DNA from: JACKII01 sp965222315
GTDB lineage: Bacteria; Pseudomonadota; Alphaproteobacteria; Bin95
Assembly: GCA_965222315.1 (NCBI GenBank)
Contig: OZ244951.1
Coordinates: 2,976,001 to 3,040,000, forward strand
Direction: 5' to 3'
Length of the DNA: 64,000 nucleotides
Shown here: positions 17,072 to 24,576 of the stretch, in pieces
Layout of the letters: each line of letters opens with the position of its first letter
Position numbering within the stretch: the first letter of the stretch is position 1
Made by a program: the position numbers and the translations under genes
Notes under the pieces: model-generated
Seen by the model: the letters and a program-made list of their open reading frames with translations, nothing else
The model's database searches: none
What the model was told of the DNA's origin: nothing

Positions 17072-18985
17072 TCACCCGGCGGATTGGGGTGCACCTACCA
17101 AAAACGCCGAATCCGGCAGCACCCGCAACGGCAACAGATCGCTATCAGTCGTGATGATCAGCGAGCGGTCAAGACGAACCCCCGCACCCGCAAAACTGCC
17201 GCCGACCGCGAACGCCTGAATTTGGGCATTCCGCCCATCGACCTGCGGCAGGCGGAACAGTTCCTGGTAAATCATGTCCCGGTCGTCGAACCGGCCATCG
17301 GTTTCCGCAACCACATCCTCCGCCCGGTTGTAGAGCGAAATGTTGGCTCCGCACCGGCCGACGATGGGTTTCGCCGCATAGCCGCTCTGGCGCAAGGTAT
17401 CCGTCAGTTCAAACGCCGTATCCAGCAGGAAACGGCTGGCGGGAAACATCTGCTTCACCACCGGCAGGATGGACTTGTTGCTGGTCACGAGGGTCCAAAG
17501 CGGCTCAAACACCATCACTTCTTCCCGCAGCAGAACATCTACCAGCCGCGGCCGCTGCTTGCTGCGGTCGATGGTCTTGTGCAGGCGCAGGTTCTCTTCG
17601 TCATCATCCAGTTCATGGCGGATGTCATCCAGCGCGGTTTCCCAGGCCCAGGTCTTCCAGACCCAAAGAATCGGCTCGCCTTCTGCATCCAGCACCTGGC
17701 CGCCATCGCCCCACTGCAGGTCTTCAATGCCCCGTACAATCTTGCAGCGTATCCCGGCCGCCTCAATCGTCTTGTGCATGAACTGGGCGTGGTAGGATTC
17801 CTCCAGGTCATGGTCGAGCATGATGTGCAGCAGGCCGTCCACCCTACTATTGCGCCAAGCATTGACCAGGGCGGCTTGCAGACCCGCGGCCGGATCACGG
17901 CCTTCCGTACAGCCAAACGCCTCCGCCCAACGCCCATGCAGAAAGCCCGCCTCCATGTAGCAGGAGGCTGAGTCGGCGTTGTACTCATAGGCTTTGATGC
18001 CATCCGGCCTGACGGCAAAGTCGAACCGGCCCGTGATCATCTCGCTGCGCCGGTTGCTCCACGACTGGCGGATACGCGGCCAGAGCGCCGGCGGCAGGTT
18101 GAACCGCGCCAGCAGCGCGTCATGTTCCAACACATGGTTGGTTGCATGCAGGAACATACGGTGCAGTTCGTTCGCCGCCCGTCGCACCTCGCGCATCGCC
18201 GTTTCGCTGATGCAATAATAAGCGGTCATATCCGCCGGATCGTTGGAGAGGGTTTGCCCGCCGATCAGCTTGATATAATTCGCCTGCATCGGATCGGCAG
18301 GGTTCAGCCACTCCCGGCCCACCGTCACACCAGCGGGCAAGTGCCGGCGCTGGATCTCAAAAAGCGCGGGTTCGTCATGCAATTGCACTTCGGCTTCCGT
18401 ATCGTCGTCCGACTGGACGACCCAGCCCAAAATTTCGGAACCCGGATAGATACAGTCTACCCAATAGCCGCCGTCCGCCGTCTCCCGGGCGGGCAGTTGC
18501 CGGGACCAGCTTTGCCCATCCGGCCAGACCCGGTCTTCCACGTTCTGCTCGATGCACCGGACCCAGGCATCGCTGACTTCCGTCACCACGGCCACATGAC
18601 CGGTGACTTCGAACTCGCCGCCCTCGTTCCAGATGAGCAGCGCGCCCGGCACCGGCCGCCGCTTCGCCCCGTTGCGGATCGATTGCAGGGGTAACAGCGC
18701 GCCATCCGCCAGCCGCCGCACATGGCGCAACCGGAAGATGTCGTAAGCCATGGCGACATCCTCAAAGACATAGCCCTGCGTGTGGTACATCCAGCGCCGG
18801 GCCAGCTCGACGCATTGCCACTTGTGGCCGAGATAGGTGCGGCCAATCTCGCTGCGGTAGGCTTGACGATTGGGGAACTGATTGTCATCGGCACTGTCAT
18901 AGTCCGATGAGTAGACCGGAACGCCGCCCGGTCCATAGCCAAGAACCGCGCCGAAGGCAGCGGCGCCATCATGGGAGTGTTTCAC
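17072..18985 (-). CDS. gss: Bifunctional glutathionylspermidine synthetase/amidase
   Basis: This matches E. coli Gss closely along its length. The N-terminal CHAP-fold amidase domain has GAVLGYGPGG, YSSDYDSAD, the nucleophile C58 in GHKWQCVELARRW and a histidine in EVTGHVAVVTEV. The C-terminal ATP-grasp synthetase includes MITGRFDFAVRPDG, YEYNADSASCYMEAG, WKTWAWETA, VFEPLWTLV and KPIVGRCGANISLY. It joins glutathione to spermidine using ATP, and the amidase can reverse this. I chose GTG at 18985 because it gives 12 residues before the conserved start, as in E. coli; the frame is open to 19141 and a TTG at 19000 is possible. It lies 299 bases downstream of lexA on the same strand. Confidence 0.88.
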   Translation of the reverse strand: MKHSHDGAAAFGAVLGYGPGGVPVYSSDYDSADDNQFPNRQAYRSEIGRTYLGHKWQCVELARRWMYHTQGYVFEDVAMAYDIFRLRHVRRLADGALLPLQSIRNGAKRRPVPGALLIWNEGGEFEVTGHVAVVTEVSDAWVRCIEQNVEDRVWPDGQSWSRQLPARETADGGYWVDCIYPGSEILGWVVQSDDDTEAEVQLHDEPALFEIQRRHLPAGVTVGREWLNPADPMQANYIKLIGGQTLSNDPADMTAYYCISETAMREVRRAANELHRMFLHATNHVLEHDALLARFNLPPALWPRIRQSWSNRRSEMITGRFDFAVRPDGIKAYEYNADSASCYMEAGFLHGRWAEAFGCTEGRDPAAGLQAALVNAWRNSRVDGLLHIMLDHDLEESYHAQFMHKTIEAAGIRCKIVRGIEDLQWGDGGQVLDAEGEPILWVWKTWAWETALDDIRHELDDDEENLRLHKTIDRSKQRPRLVDVLLREEVMVFEPLWTLVTSNKSILPVVKQMFPASRFLLDTAFELTDTLRQSGYAAKPIVGRCGANISLYNRAEDVVAETDGRFDDRDMIYQELFRLPQVDGRNAQIQAFAVGGSFAGAGVRLDRSLIITTDSDLLPLRVLPDSAFLVGAPQSAG

Positions 18986-19284
18986 GCGGTGCGCTTTCAA
19001 TAACCGGCAGAATTCCGACCGCCTGGCGCGGCGTGCGCCAACCCCGACCTCCCGGATTCCCGGATAAATGGCTGGGGCACTGCGCAATTCAAGCAACGCA
19101 ACTCGCGTCCTAAGCCTGCAGCCTATTCTGCCGCACGGCACACGGCGCTATCGACGGCGTGAAATATGCCAGCCGCGCTCTCTACTGAGCGTTCACATTC
19201 CCTGCGCCTTCATGATCCCGACGGCGGGCCCGCCAGGAGCGATGCCGGCGTGCAGGTGGCCCTGTCCCTGCCGGCAGACGACGT
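18986..19284. other. Gap between lexA and gss, nothing firm
   Basis: About 300 bases separate the end of lexA from the preferred gss start. The first 156 bases upstream of the GTG stay open in the gss frame but look non-conserved. No terminator with a T run or clear promoter was recognised, and no SOS box (GTTC-N7-GTTC) was seen. Confidence 0.4.
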
Positions 19285-19962
19285 TTAGTAAAGCCGCATC
19301 AACCCGACGAGGCGCCCCTGCACCTCCACACGGTCCGGCTCCAACAGACGGATATCGTAGCGCGGATTGGCGGCTTCCAGCGCAATCATCCGGCCTTGCT
19401 TGTGCAGGTACTTCAGCGTGACTTCCTCACGATCGACCAGCGCGACCACGATCTCGCCCCAGTGATGCTCATTGCCTTCCTGAATGATGACCGTGTCGCC
19501 ATCCAGAATGCCGGCATTGACCATGGAGTCGCCGGAGACTTCCAGCGCGTAGTGTTTGCCGCGGCCCACCATATCGGCGGGCACCCGCACCGATGTATCC
19601 GGGTCGCGCAACGCCTCAATCGGCGTACCGGCAGCAATGCGGCCATAGAGCGGCAGGTCGAAGTCATTGGCGGGCGGCGGTGTCCGCATGGCAGGGACAA
19701 CGACGGCCGCGGCCCGCTTCTCGCCGTCGTCGCTGCCGAGAGAGGCAGACTCCGGCAGCCGCATCACCTCCAGCGCCCGGGCCCGGTGCGGCAGGCGGCG
19801 GATAAAGCCCCGCTCCTCCAGCGCGCTGATCAGGCGATGAATGCCCGACTTTGACTTCAGTCCCAGGGCGTCCCGCATCTCATCGAAGGATGGGGACACG
19901 CCGTCCGCATGCAGGCGCTCATTGATATAAAGGAGCAGGTCCGTCTGTTTGCGTGTCAGCAT
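19285..19962 (-). CDS. lexA: LexA SOS-response repressor/protease
   Basis: The 225-residue protein is a full-length LexA. The N-terminal winged helix runs over about residues 1-65 with MLTRKQTDLLLYI and SPSFDEMRDALGLKSKSGIHRLI. A linker of about 35 residues follows. The C-terminal S24 protease domain has the cleavage site A111-G112 in GRIAAGTPIEA, the nucleophile S146 in VSGDSM and the general-base lysine K184 in VTLKYL. RecA-nucleoprotein triggers self-cleavage, derepressing DNA-repair genes. The lexA gene sits downstream of moeA, an order common in Alphaproteobacteria, with its own operator in between, so it is probably autoregulated. Confidence 0.96.
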   Translation of the reverse strand: MLTRKQTDLLLYINERLHADGVSPSFDEMRDALGLKSKSGIHRLISALEERGFIRRLPHRARALEVMRLPESASLGSDDGEKRAAAVVVPAMRTPPPANDFDLPLYGRIAAGTPIEALRDPDTSVRVPADMVGRGKHYALEVSGDSMVNAGILDGDTVIIQEGNEHHWGEIVVALVDREEVTLKYLHKQGRMIALEAANPRYDIRLLEPDRVEVQGRLVGLMRLY

Positions 19963-19981
19963 CTTGGCCTCACCCGGTTGG

Positions 19982-20000
19982 GCACCACTGCATGTGGTGC
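19982..20000 (-). promoter_or_regulatory. Perfect palindrome in the lexA 5' leader
   Basis: GCACCAC (19982-19988) and GTGGTGC (19994-20000) are perfect inverted arms around a five-base loop. They lie between the SOS box and the lexA start codon. It could form an mRNA hairpin near the ribosome site or be a second protein site. No function is known to me. Confidence 0.4.
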
Positions 20001-20016
20001 GCTTTGAACATGATTT

Positions 20017-20031
20017 GTTCTATTTGGGTTC
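20017..20031 (-). promoter_or_regulatory. SOS box (LexA operator), alphaproteobacterial type
   Basis: GTTCTATTTGGGTTC is an exact GTTC-N7-GTTC direct repeat, the LexA operator consensus of Alphaproteobacteria. An overlapping GAAC (20006-20009) and GTTC pair is spaced as in the Gram-positive-like palindrome. It is about 55 bases upstream of the lexA start codon, where autorepression is expected. Confidence 0.85.
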
Positions 20032-20061
20032 GGATAAGGCGTCAAGCGTCTTGGTTCGTTC

Positions 20062-21252
20062 CTAAAGAAGTCCGTCCAATGGCAGAACGGGAACTACTTC
20101 GCCCGACTTGACCGCAGGCGCATTTGGCGGACGCACGATTAAGCCATCTGCTTCCGCCAAGGCAGTCAGCATCGAGCTGTCCTGCACGGAGAACGGAACA
20201 GGGCCGCCGTCGCGGAACCGGGCTCGCATATAATCCTGACGGGTGCCATTTGCGCTCAGGTCGCCGCCCGCCGTCATCATCACCGGCTCCGGCACCCCGC
20301 CGGCACGCCCTTGCAAGGCATAGAGCAGCGGCCGCAGGAACAGCACCGCGCAGACCAGCGAACTCACTGGATTCCCCGGCAAACCAAGCACTTGGCTATT
20401 GCCGAGCCTGCCCACCATAAGCGGCTTGCCGGGCCGCATGGCGATCTTCCAGAAGTCGACTTCCAGCCCTTCCTGCTTGAGCGCGGTCTGCACGAGGTCG
20501 TGCTCGCCGACGCTGGCCCCGCCGATGGTCACCAGCACGTCCGCATCCCTGGCCGCCGCCGCAGCTTCCCGCAAGGATTCGACTGTGTCCTGTGCTACAC
20601 CCAGCAGCACCGGCTCACCGCCGTTCGCCGCCACAAAGCCTGCCAGAGAGGTACTTGTGGAGGCGACAATCTGACTCGGACCCATCGGCTCGCCCGGAAA
20701 GACAATCTCGTCACCGGTTGCCAGGATCGCCACCCGCGGGCGGCGAATCACGCTCAGCCATGGGTGGTTCATCGCTGCCGCCAGCGCCAGCATCCGCGGG
20801 GAGAGCACGGTTCCCTCCCCCAGCCGCGCGTCACCCTCACCGAAGTCCAGGCCCGCCTTGCGCACGTGACGGCCCAGCGGCTCGGCTTCCTTCATGGTAA
20901 TCCGGTCGCCGTCGGCGTCGGTATCTTCCTGGATCACGATCGTGTCGGCCCCGGCTGGCAGCGGCGCGCCGGTGAAAATGCGGGTGCACTCGCCTGCTTG
21001 CAGAACACCATCGAAGTGCCCCCCGGCCGCAACGGCGCCGACCATGCGCAGCGTAACCGGCACACTGGCCAAGTCCGCACCGCGAACGGCATAGCCATCC
21101 ATCGCGGAGACAGCGGCGGGCGGCTGGCTCCGGCGCGCGTGCAGCGGTCCCGCCAGCACCCGGCCCGCCGCATCCATCAGGCCGACGGTTTCATGCGCCA
21201 GCGGCTTGATGCCGGCGCAAACCCGCGCCTGGGCTTCTTCAACGGAGATCAT
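20062..21252 (-). CDS. moeA: Molybdopterin molybdenumtransferase MoeA
   Basis: The 396-residue protein is MoeA, which inserts molybdate into adenylylated molybdopterin to complete the molybdenum cofactor. Visible family segments are AAVSAMDGYAVRG near residue 50, FTGAPLPAGADTIVIQED, ATGDEIV, the molybdopterin-binding TIGGASVGEHDLV and GLPGNPVSSLVC. Residues DGYA, GDE and SVGEHD correspond to active-site elements. Its start overlaps by four bases (ATGA) the stop of a short coding-like frame, and it lies downstream of moaC, so it is probably translated as part of the trpC-moaC-moeA run. Confidence 0.95.
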   Translation of the reverse strand: MISVEEAQARVCAGIKPLAHETVGLMDAAGRVLAGPLHARRSQPPAAVSAMDGYAVRGADLASVPVTLRMVGAVAAGGHFDGVLQAGECTRIFTGAPLPAGADTIVIQEDTDADGDRITMKEAEPLGRHVRKAGLDFGEGDARLGEGTVLSPRMLALAAAMNHPWLSVIRRPRVAILATGDEIVFPGEPMGPSQIVASTSTSLAGFVAANGGEPVLLGVAQDTVESLREAAAAARDADVLVTIGGASVGEHDLVQTALKQEGLEVDFWKIAMRPGKPLMVGRLGNSQVLGLPGNPVSSLVCAVLFLRPLLYALQGRAGGVPEPVMMTAGGDLSANGTRQDYMRARFRDGGPVPFSVQDSSMLTALAEADGLIVRPPNAPAVKSGEVVPVLPLDGLL

Positions 21253-21398
21253 GATATTTCGGCTCCATCCAAATCGGCGTCATCAGGGGAAAACGTGAAC
21301 GGCGGACAGGCGGCAATCCAATCCGCCAAATCCTCACCCGCCTGCCATCCATCCCTTACGAGAGTCACGGCCCATTCCAAAGGTCTTTCCTTCGGCAC
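21249..21398 (-). CDS. Possible small gene (49 residues) coupled to moeA
   Basis: Between moaC and moeA a frame starting GTG at 21398 (or TTG at 21416, which has GGAGG only two bases ahead) ends in a TGA that overlaps the moeA ATG as ATGA. Its product reads MPKERPLEWAVTLVRDGW, then QAGEDLADWIAACPPF and an acidic end TFSPDDADLDGAEIS. The composition looks like a folded acidic protein, with two Trp-containing helices. I do not recognise a family. The four-base overlap, typical of translational coupling, is the main support. The frame continues upstream without a good start to about 21460. Confidence 0.42.
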   Translation of the reverse strand: MPKERPLEWAVTLVRDGWQAGEDLADWIAACPPFTFSPDDADLDGAEIS

Positions 21399-21470
21399 CA
21401 GGCGTTCAAAATTCAACGCCTCCGAAGTGGGCCTTGAATCAAGTTCAGGGCAATGAAGGGGACGTTCTAC

Positions 21471-21968
21471 CTATTCAGCCTCATACGTCCCGGACTTGCC
21501 GCCCGCTTTATAGAGCAGTCGCACATCCTGCACCTGCATGCCCTTGTCGATGGCCTTGCACATGTCATAAACGGTCAGCGCTGCGACGCTCGCTGCGGTC
21601 AGCGCCTCCATCTCGACGCCGGTCCGGCCCTTCAGCTTGCAGGTTGCCTCGATCTCAACCGCGTTTGCCGACTCGTTGCAGGTCAGCTCCACCTTTACCG
21701 ACGTCAGCGCCAGCGGATGACAGAGCGGGATCAGGTCCGGCGTTTTCTTCGCCGCCATGATACCCGCGAGCCGGGCCACACCCAGCACATCGCCCTTGCC
21801 GATCTCGCCTGCCATGATCGCCGCCAGGGTCGCGGGCTGCATCGCCACGCGGGCGCCAGCCGTCGCCACCCGCTCGGTCTCGGCCTTCTCCCCCACATCG
21901 ACCATATGCGCCCGGCCTTTGGCATCGAAATGGGTCAGGCCGGTTTCCGCTTTCGGTCCGCTGCTCAT
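21471..21968 (-). CDS. moaC: Cyclic pyranopterin monophosphate synthase MoaC
   Basis: The 165-residue protein is MoaC, which with MoaA makes cyclic pyranopterin monophosphate from GTP, the first step of molybdenum cofactor synthesis. Hallmarks are LTHFDAKGRAHMVDVGEK, RVATAGARVAM, IMAAKKTPDLIPLCHPL (with the conserved K and CHPL), TGVEMEALTAASVAALTVYDMCKAIDK split across active-site residues, and a Lys-rich end. The start at 21968 overlaps the trpC stop by four bases (ATGA), so it is coupled to trpC. The normal length is about 160 residues. Confidence 0.96.
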   Translation of the reverse strand: MSSGPKAETGLTHFDAKGRAHMVDVGEKAETERVATAGARVAMQPATLAAIMAGEIGKGDVLGVARLAGIMAAKKTPDLIPLCHPLALTSVKVELTCNESANAVEIEATCKLKGRTGVEMEALTAASVAALTVYDMCKAIDKGMQVQDVRLLYKAGGKSGTYEAE

Positions 21969-22771
21969 GCCGCACGCTCCAGCAATGCGATAGTCGCCGC
22001 CGTCACATCGTCCTGGCGCATCAGGTGCTCGCCAACCAGAAAGCATTGCGCGCCCACGCTCGCCATCCGGGCCAGATCGCCGGACGTGCGCAGACCACTC
22101 TCGCTTATCATCAGACGCCCTTGCGGCACCAGGGCCGCCAGTTCTTCCGTCACGGCAATGTCCGTCACCAGGGTCTTCAGGTTCCGGTTGTTGATACCGA
22201 CCAGTTGCGCGCCCAGCGCCAGCGCCCGGTCCAGTTCCTCGGCGTCGTGCACCTCCACCAGCACGTCCAGCCCCATCGCCTCCGCCGTTGCCGCCAGGTC
22301 GGTCGCCTCTGCATCGTCCAGACAGGCCATGATGAGCAGAACGCAATCCGCGCCGATGGCCCGGCTCTCCACGATCTGGTAGGGCGTCAGCATGAAGTCC
22401 TTGCGCAGCACCGGCAGCTTGCAGGCCTTGCGTCCCGCAGCCAGGTATTCGTCCCGGCCCTGAAAATAGGGCTCGTCGGTCAGGATCGACAGGCAAGACG
22501 CCCCGCCCGCCTCATAGGCCTTCGCCAACGTCGCCGGATCGAAGTCCGGCCGGATCAGCCCGCCACTGGGTGAGGCCTTCTTGATCTCCGCAATCAGTCC
22601 GTAGCGGCCCTCATCCACGGCCGTCTTCAACGCCAGGGCGAAACCGCGGACCTTGTCCTGCACCATCGCGTCGGCGATCAGTTCCTGCTCGCTCTTCGCG
22701 GCCTTGCGTTTGGCGACCAGTTCCCGCTTGTCGGCACAAATGCGGGCGAGTACGTCGGGCATATCGCTCAT
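21965..22771 (-). CDS. trpC: Indole-3-glycerol-phosphate synthase
   Basis: The 268-residue TIM barrel converts CdRP to indole-3-glycerol phosphate in tryptophan synthesis. Signature parts are LIAEIKKASPSGGLI (catalytic Lys), SILTDEPYFQG, PVLRKDFML (catalytic Lys), DVLVEVHD, GINNRNLKTL and ISESGLRTSGD. It is a separate protein, not fused to TrpF as in enterobacteria. It overlaps trpD upstream and moaC downstream by four bases each, indicating one tightly coupled transcript. Confidence 0.97.
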   Translation of the reverse strand: MSDMPDVLARICADKRELVAKRKAAKSEQELIADAMVQDKVRGFALALKTAVDEGRYGLIAEIKKASPSGGLIRPDFDPATLAKAYEAGGASCLSILTDEPYFQGRDEYLAAGRKACKLPVLRKDFMLTPYQIVESRAIGADCVLLIMACLDDAEATDLAATAEAMGLDVLVEVHDAEELDRALALGAQLVGINNRNLKTLVTDIAVTEELAALVPQGRLMISESGLRTSGDLARMASVGAQCFLVGEHLMRQDDVTAATIALLERAA

Positions 22772-23790
22772 GCCGGGGTCCCTCCCGTCGCGCGCACCAG
22801 ATCGGCCAGCTTCGCCGCCGCGGCGCCATTGTCGATCACTTCCGCCGCCATCGCCACGCCCTCTTTCAGGCCTGCCGCCTTGCCGGCGACGATCAGCGCC
22901 GCCGCGGCGTTCAGCAGAACGATATCGCGGAAGGCCCCCGTCTCACCCGCCAGCATGGCGCGCATCTTGGCGGCGTTATCCTCTGGCGAGCCGCCCACCA
23001 GATCGGCAAAGGCCGCGCGCGGCAGGCCCGCGTCTTCCGGCGTCACGGTAAAGGTCGAAACCTTGCCGTCCCGTACCTCCGCCACATAGCTCTCGCCCGT
23101 AGTCGTCAGTTCGTCGAGGCCGTCGGAGCCGTGCACGATCCAGGCCCGCTCCGTGCCCAACTGGTTCAGCACATGGGCCTGCGGCTCGATCTTGTCTTTG
23201 GCGAAGATGCCCATCAGTTGCCGCTTCGCCCCCGCCGGGTTCGACAACGGCCCCAGCAGGTTGAAGATTGTGCGCGTGCCCAGTTCCACCCGCGTCGGCC
23301 CGACGTGCCGCATCGCCCCATGATGCCGGGGCGCCATCAGGAAGGTAATGCCCACGTCCCAGATCGCCTGCTGCACCTGCTCCATCGGGCAGTCGATATC
23401 GACGCCCAGCACGCCCAGCACGTCCGCCCCGCCCGACTTGCTAGAGAGCGCGCGGTTGCCGTGTTTCGCCACCGGCACGCCACAGGCCGCCACCACGAAC
23501 GCCACGGCAGTCGAGACGTTGTAGGTACCCTTGGCGTCGCCGCCGGTGCCACAGGTGTCGATGGCATCCGGCGGCGCCTCGATCGGCAGGACCTTCGCCC
23601 GCATCACGCGCGCCGCGCCGGTCAGTTCCTCAACGGTTTCGCCACGCACCCGCAGCGCCATCAGAAAGCCGCCCATCTGCGCCGGCGTCGCATCGCCCGA
23701 CATCATCACGTCGAACGCGGCTTCAGCCTCTGCCTCGGTCAGCGGCGTTCCGTCAGCGACCTTGGCGATCAGCTCTTTGAAGTCGGCCAT
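22768..23790 (-). CDS. trpD: Anthranilate phosphoribosyltransferase
   Basis: The 340-residue protein transfers a phosphoribosyl group from PRPP to anthranilate. The PRPP-binding DTCGTGGDAKGTYNVST (residues about 79-95), VAKHGNRALSSKSG and ADVLGVLGV segments are all present. C-terminal EVIDNGAAAAKLADLV is typical. It is separate from TrpG, as in other Alphaproteobacteria. It starts 10 bases after trpG ends and overlaps trpC by four bases. Confidence 0.97.
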   Translation of the reverse strand: MADFKELIAKVADGTPLTEAEAEAAFDVMMSGDATPAQMGGFLMALRVRGETVEELTGAARVMRAKVLPIEAPPDAIDTCGTGGDAKGTYNVSTAVAFVVAACGVPVAKHGNRALSSKSGGADVLGVLGVDIDCPMEQVQQAIWDVGITFLMAPRHHGAMRHVGPTRVELGTRTIFNLLGPLSNPAGAKRQLMGIFAKDKIEPQAHVLNQLGTERAWIVHGSDGLDELTTTGESYVAEVRDGKVSTFTVTPEDAGLPRAAFADLVGGSPEDNAAKMRAMLAGETGAFRDIVLLNAAAALIVAGKAAGLKEGVAMAAEVIDNGAAAAKLADLVRATGGTPA

Positions 23791-23800
23791 ACCGCCCTCC

Positions 23801-24433
23801 TCACGCCGCCACCAGCCGCCGGGGCGGCAGCGGCTTCGGTTTCCGGTTCGGCAGCCGTCCGCCGCTCGCCAGGCTCAGGAAATTGCCCAACAATTGGTGG
23901 CCAGCCTGACTTGCGATGCTTTCGGGGTGAAATTGAACGCCATGAATCGGATACTCGCGGTGCCGGAGGCCCATGATCAGGCCGTCGTCAGTCTCCGCAT
24001 TAATCTCCAGGCAGTCGGGCAGGCTTTCGCGCTCCACGATCAGGGAGTGATAGCGCGTCGCCTCGAACGGCGCATTCAGGCCCTGAAACACACCGGTCGC
24101 CTGGTGGTAGACCTTGGAGAGCTTGCCGTGCATCGGCACCGGCGCGCGGATGACCTTGCCGCCAAACACTTGGCCGACGGTCTGGTGCCCCAGGCACACA
24201 CCCAGTACCGGCACCCTCGCCTCCGCCGCTGCCGCCACCAGGTCGAGACAAATGCCCGCCTTGTCCGGATCGCAAGGACCGGGCGAGATCACGATCCCGT
24301 CCGGCTTCATCGCCATCGCGTCGGCCACCGAAATGGCGTCGTTGCGGTGCACCGCGAACTCCGCCCCCAACTCGCCCAGGAAGTGGCGCAGGTTGTAAAC
24401 GAAGCTGTCAAAGTTATCGATCATCAGGAACAT
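23801..24433 (-). CDS. trpG: Anthranilate synthase component II (glutamine amidotransferase)
   Basis: The 210-residue class I amidotransferase supplies ammonia to TrpE. The catalytic Cys is in VLGVCLGHQTVG and the His/Glu pair in GVQFHPESIAS. The N terminus MFLMIDNFDSFVYNL is the standard start for TrpG/PabA. Such subunits can serve both anthranilate and aminodeoxychorismate synthase, but its place between trpE and trpD makes tryptophan synthesis the main role. It is separated from trpE by 143 bases that carry an inverted repeat. Confidence 0.95.
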   Translation of the reverse strand: MFLMIDNFDSFVYNLRHFLGELGAEFAVHRNDAISVADAMAMKPDGIVISPGPCDPDKAGICLDLVAAAAEARVPVLGVCLGHQTVGQVFGGKVIRAPVPMHGKLSKVYHQATGVFQGLNAPFEATRYHSLIVERESLPDCLEINAETDDGLIMGLRHREYPIHGVQFHPESIASQAGHQLLGNFLSLASGGRLPNRKPKPLPPRRLVAA

Positions 24434-24443
24434 GAGATTAAAC

Positions 24444-24543
24444 CGTCATTGCGAGCCGAAAGGCGAAGCAATCCAGAGGGCGTCGGGACGAGGCGGGAAT
24501 GCAGACTGGATTGCTTGGTCGGCTCCGCCTTCTCTCAATAACG
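24444..24543. repeat. Inverted repeat element between trpE and trpG
   Basis: The left arm at 24444-24476 begins CGTCATTGCGAGCC and ends AAGCAATCCAG. The right arm at 24506-24543 begins CTGGATTGCTT and ends CAATAACG. Read on opposite strands they match with small gaps, giving a long imperfect hairpin inside the operon. The CGTCATTGCG start recurs at 9518 and 28914, so it is a dispersed family. It could affect trpE/trpG mRNA ratios. Confidence 0.65.
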
Positions 24544-24576
24544 CCATCGGAAGATGAGATCGCGCACGATTCCTCC

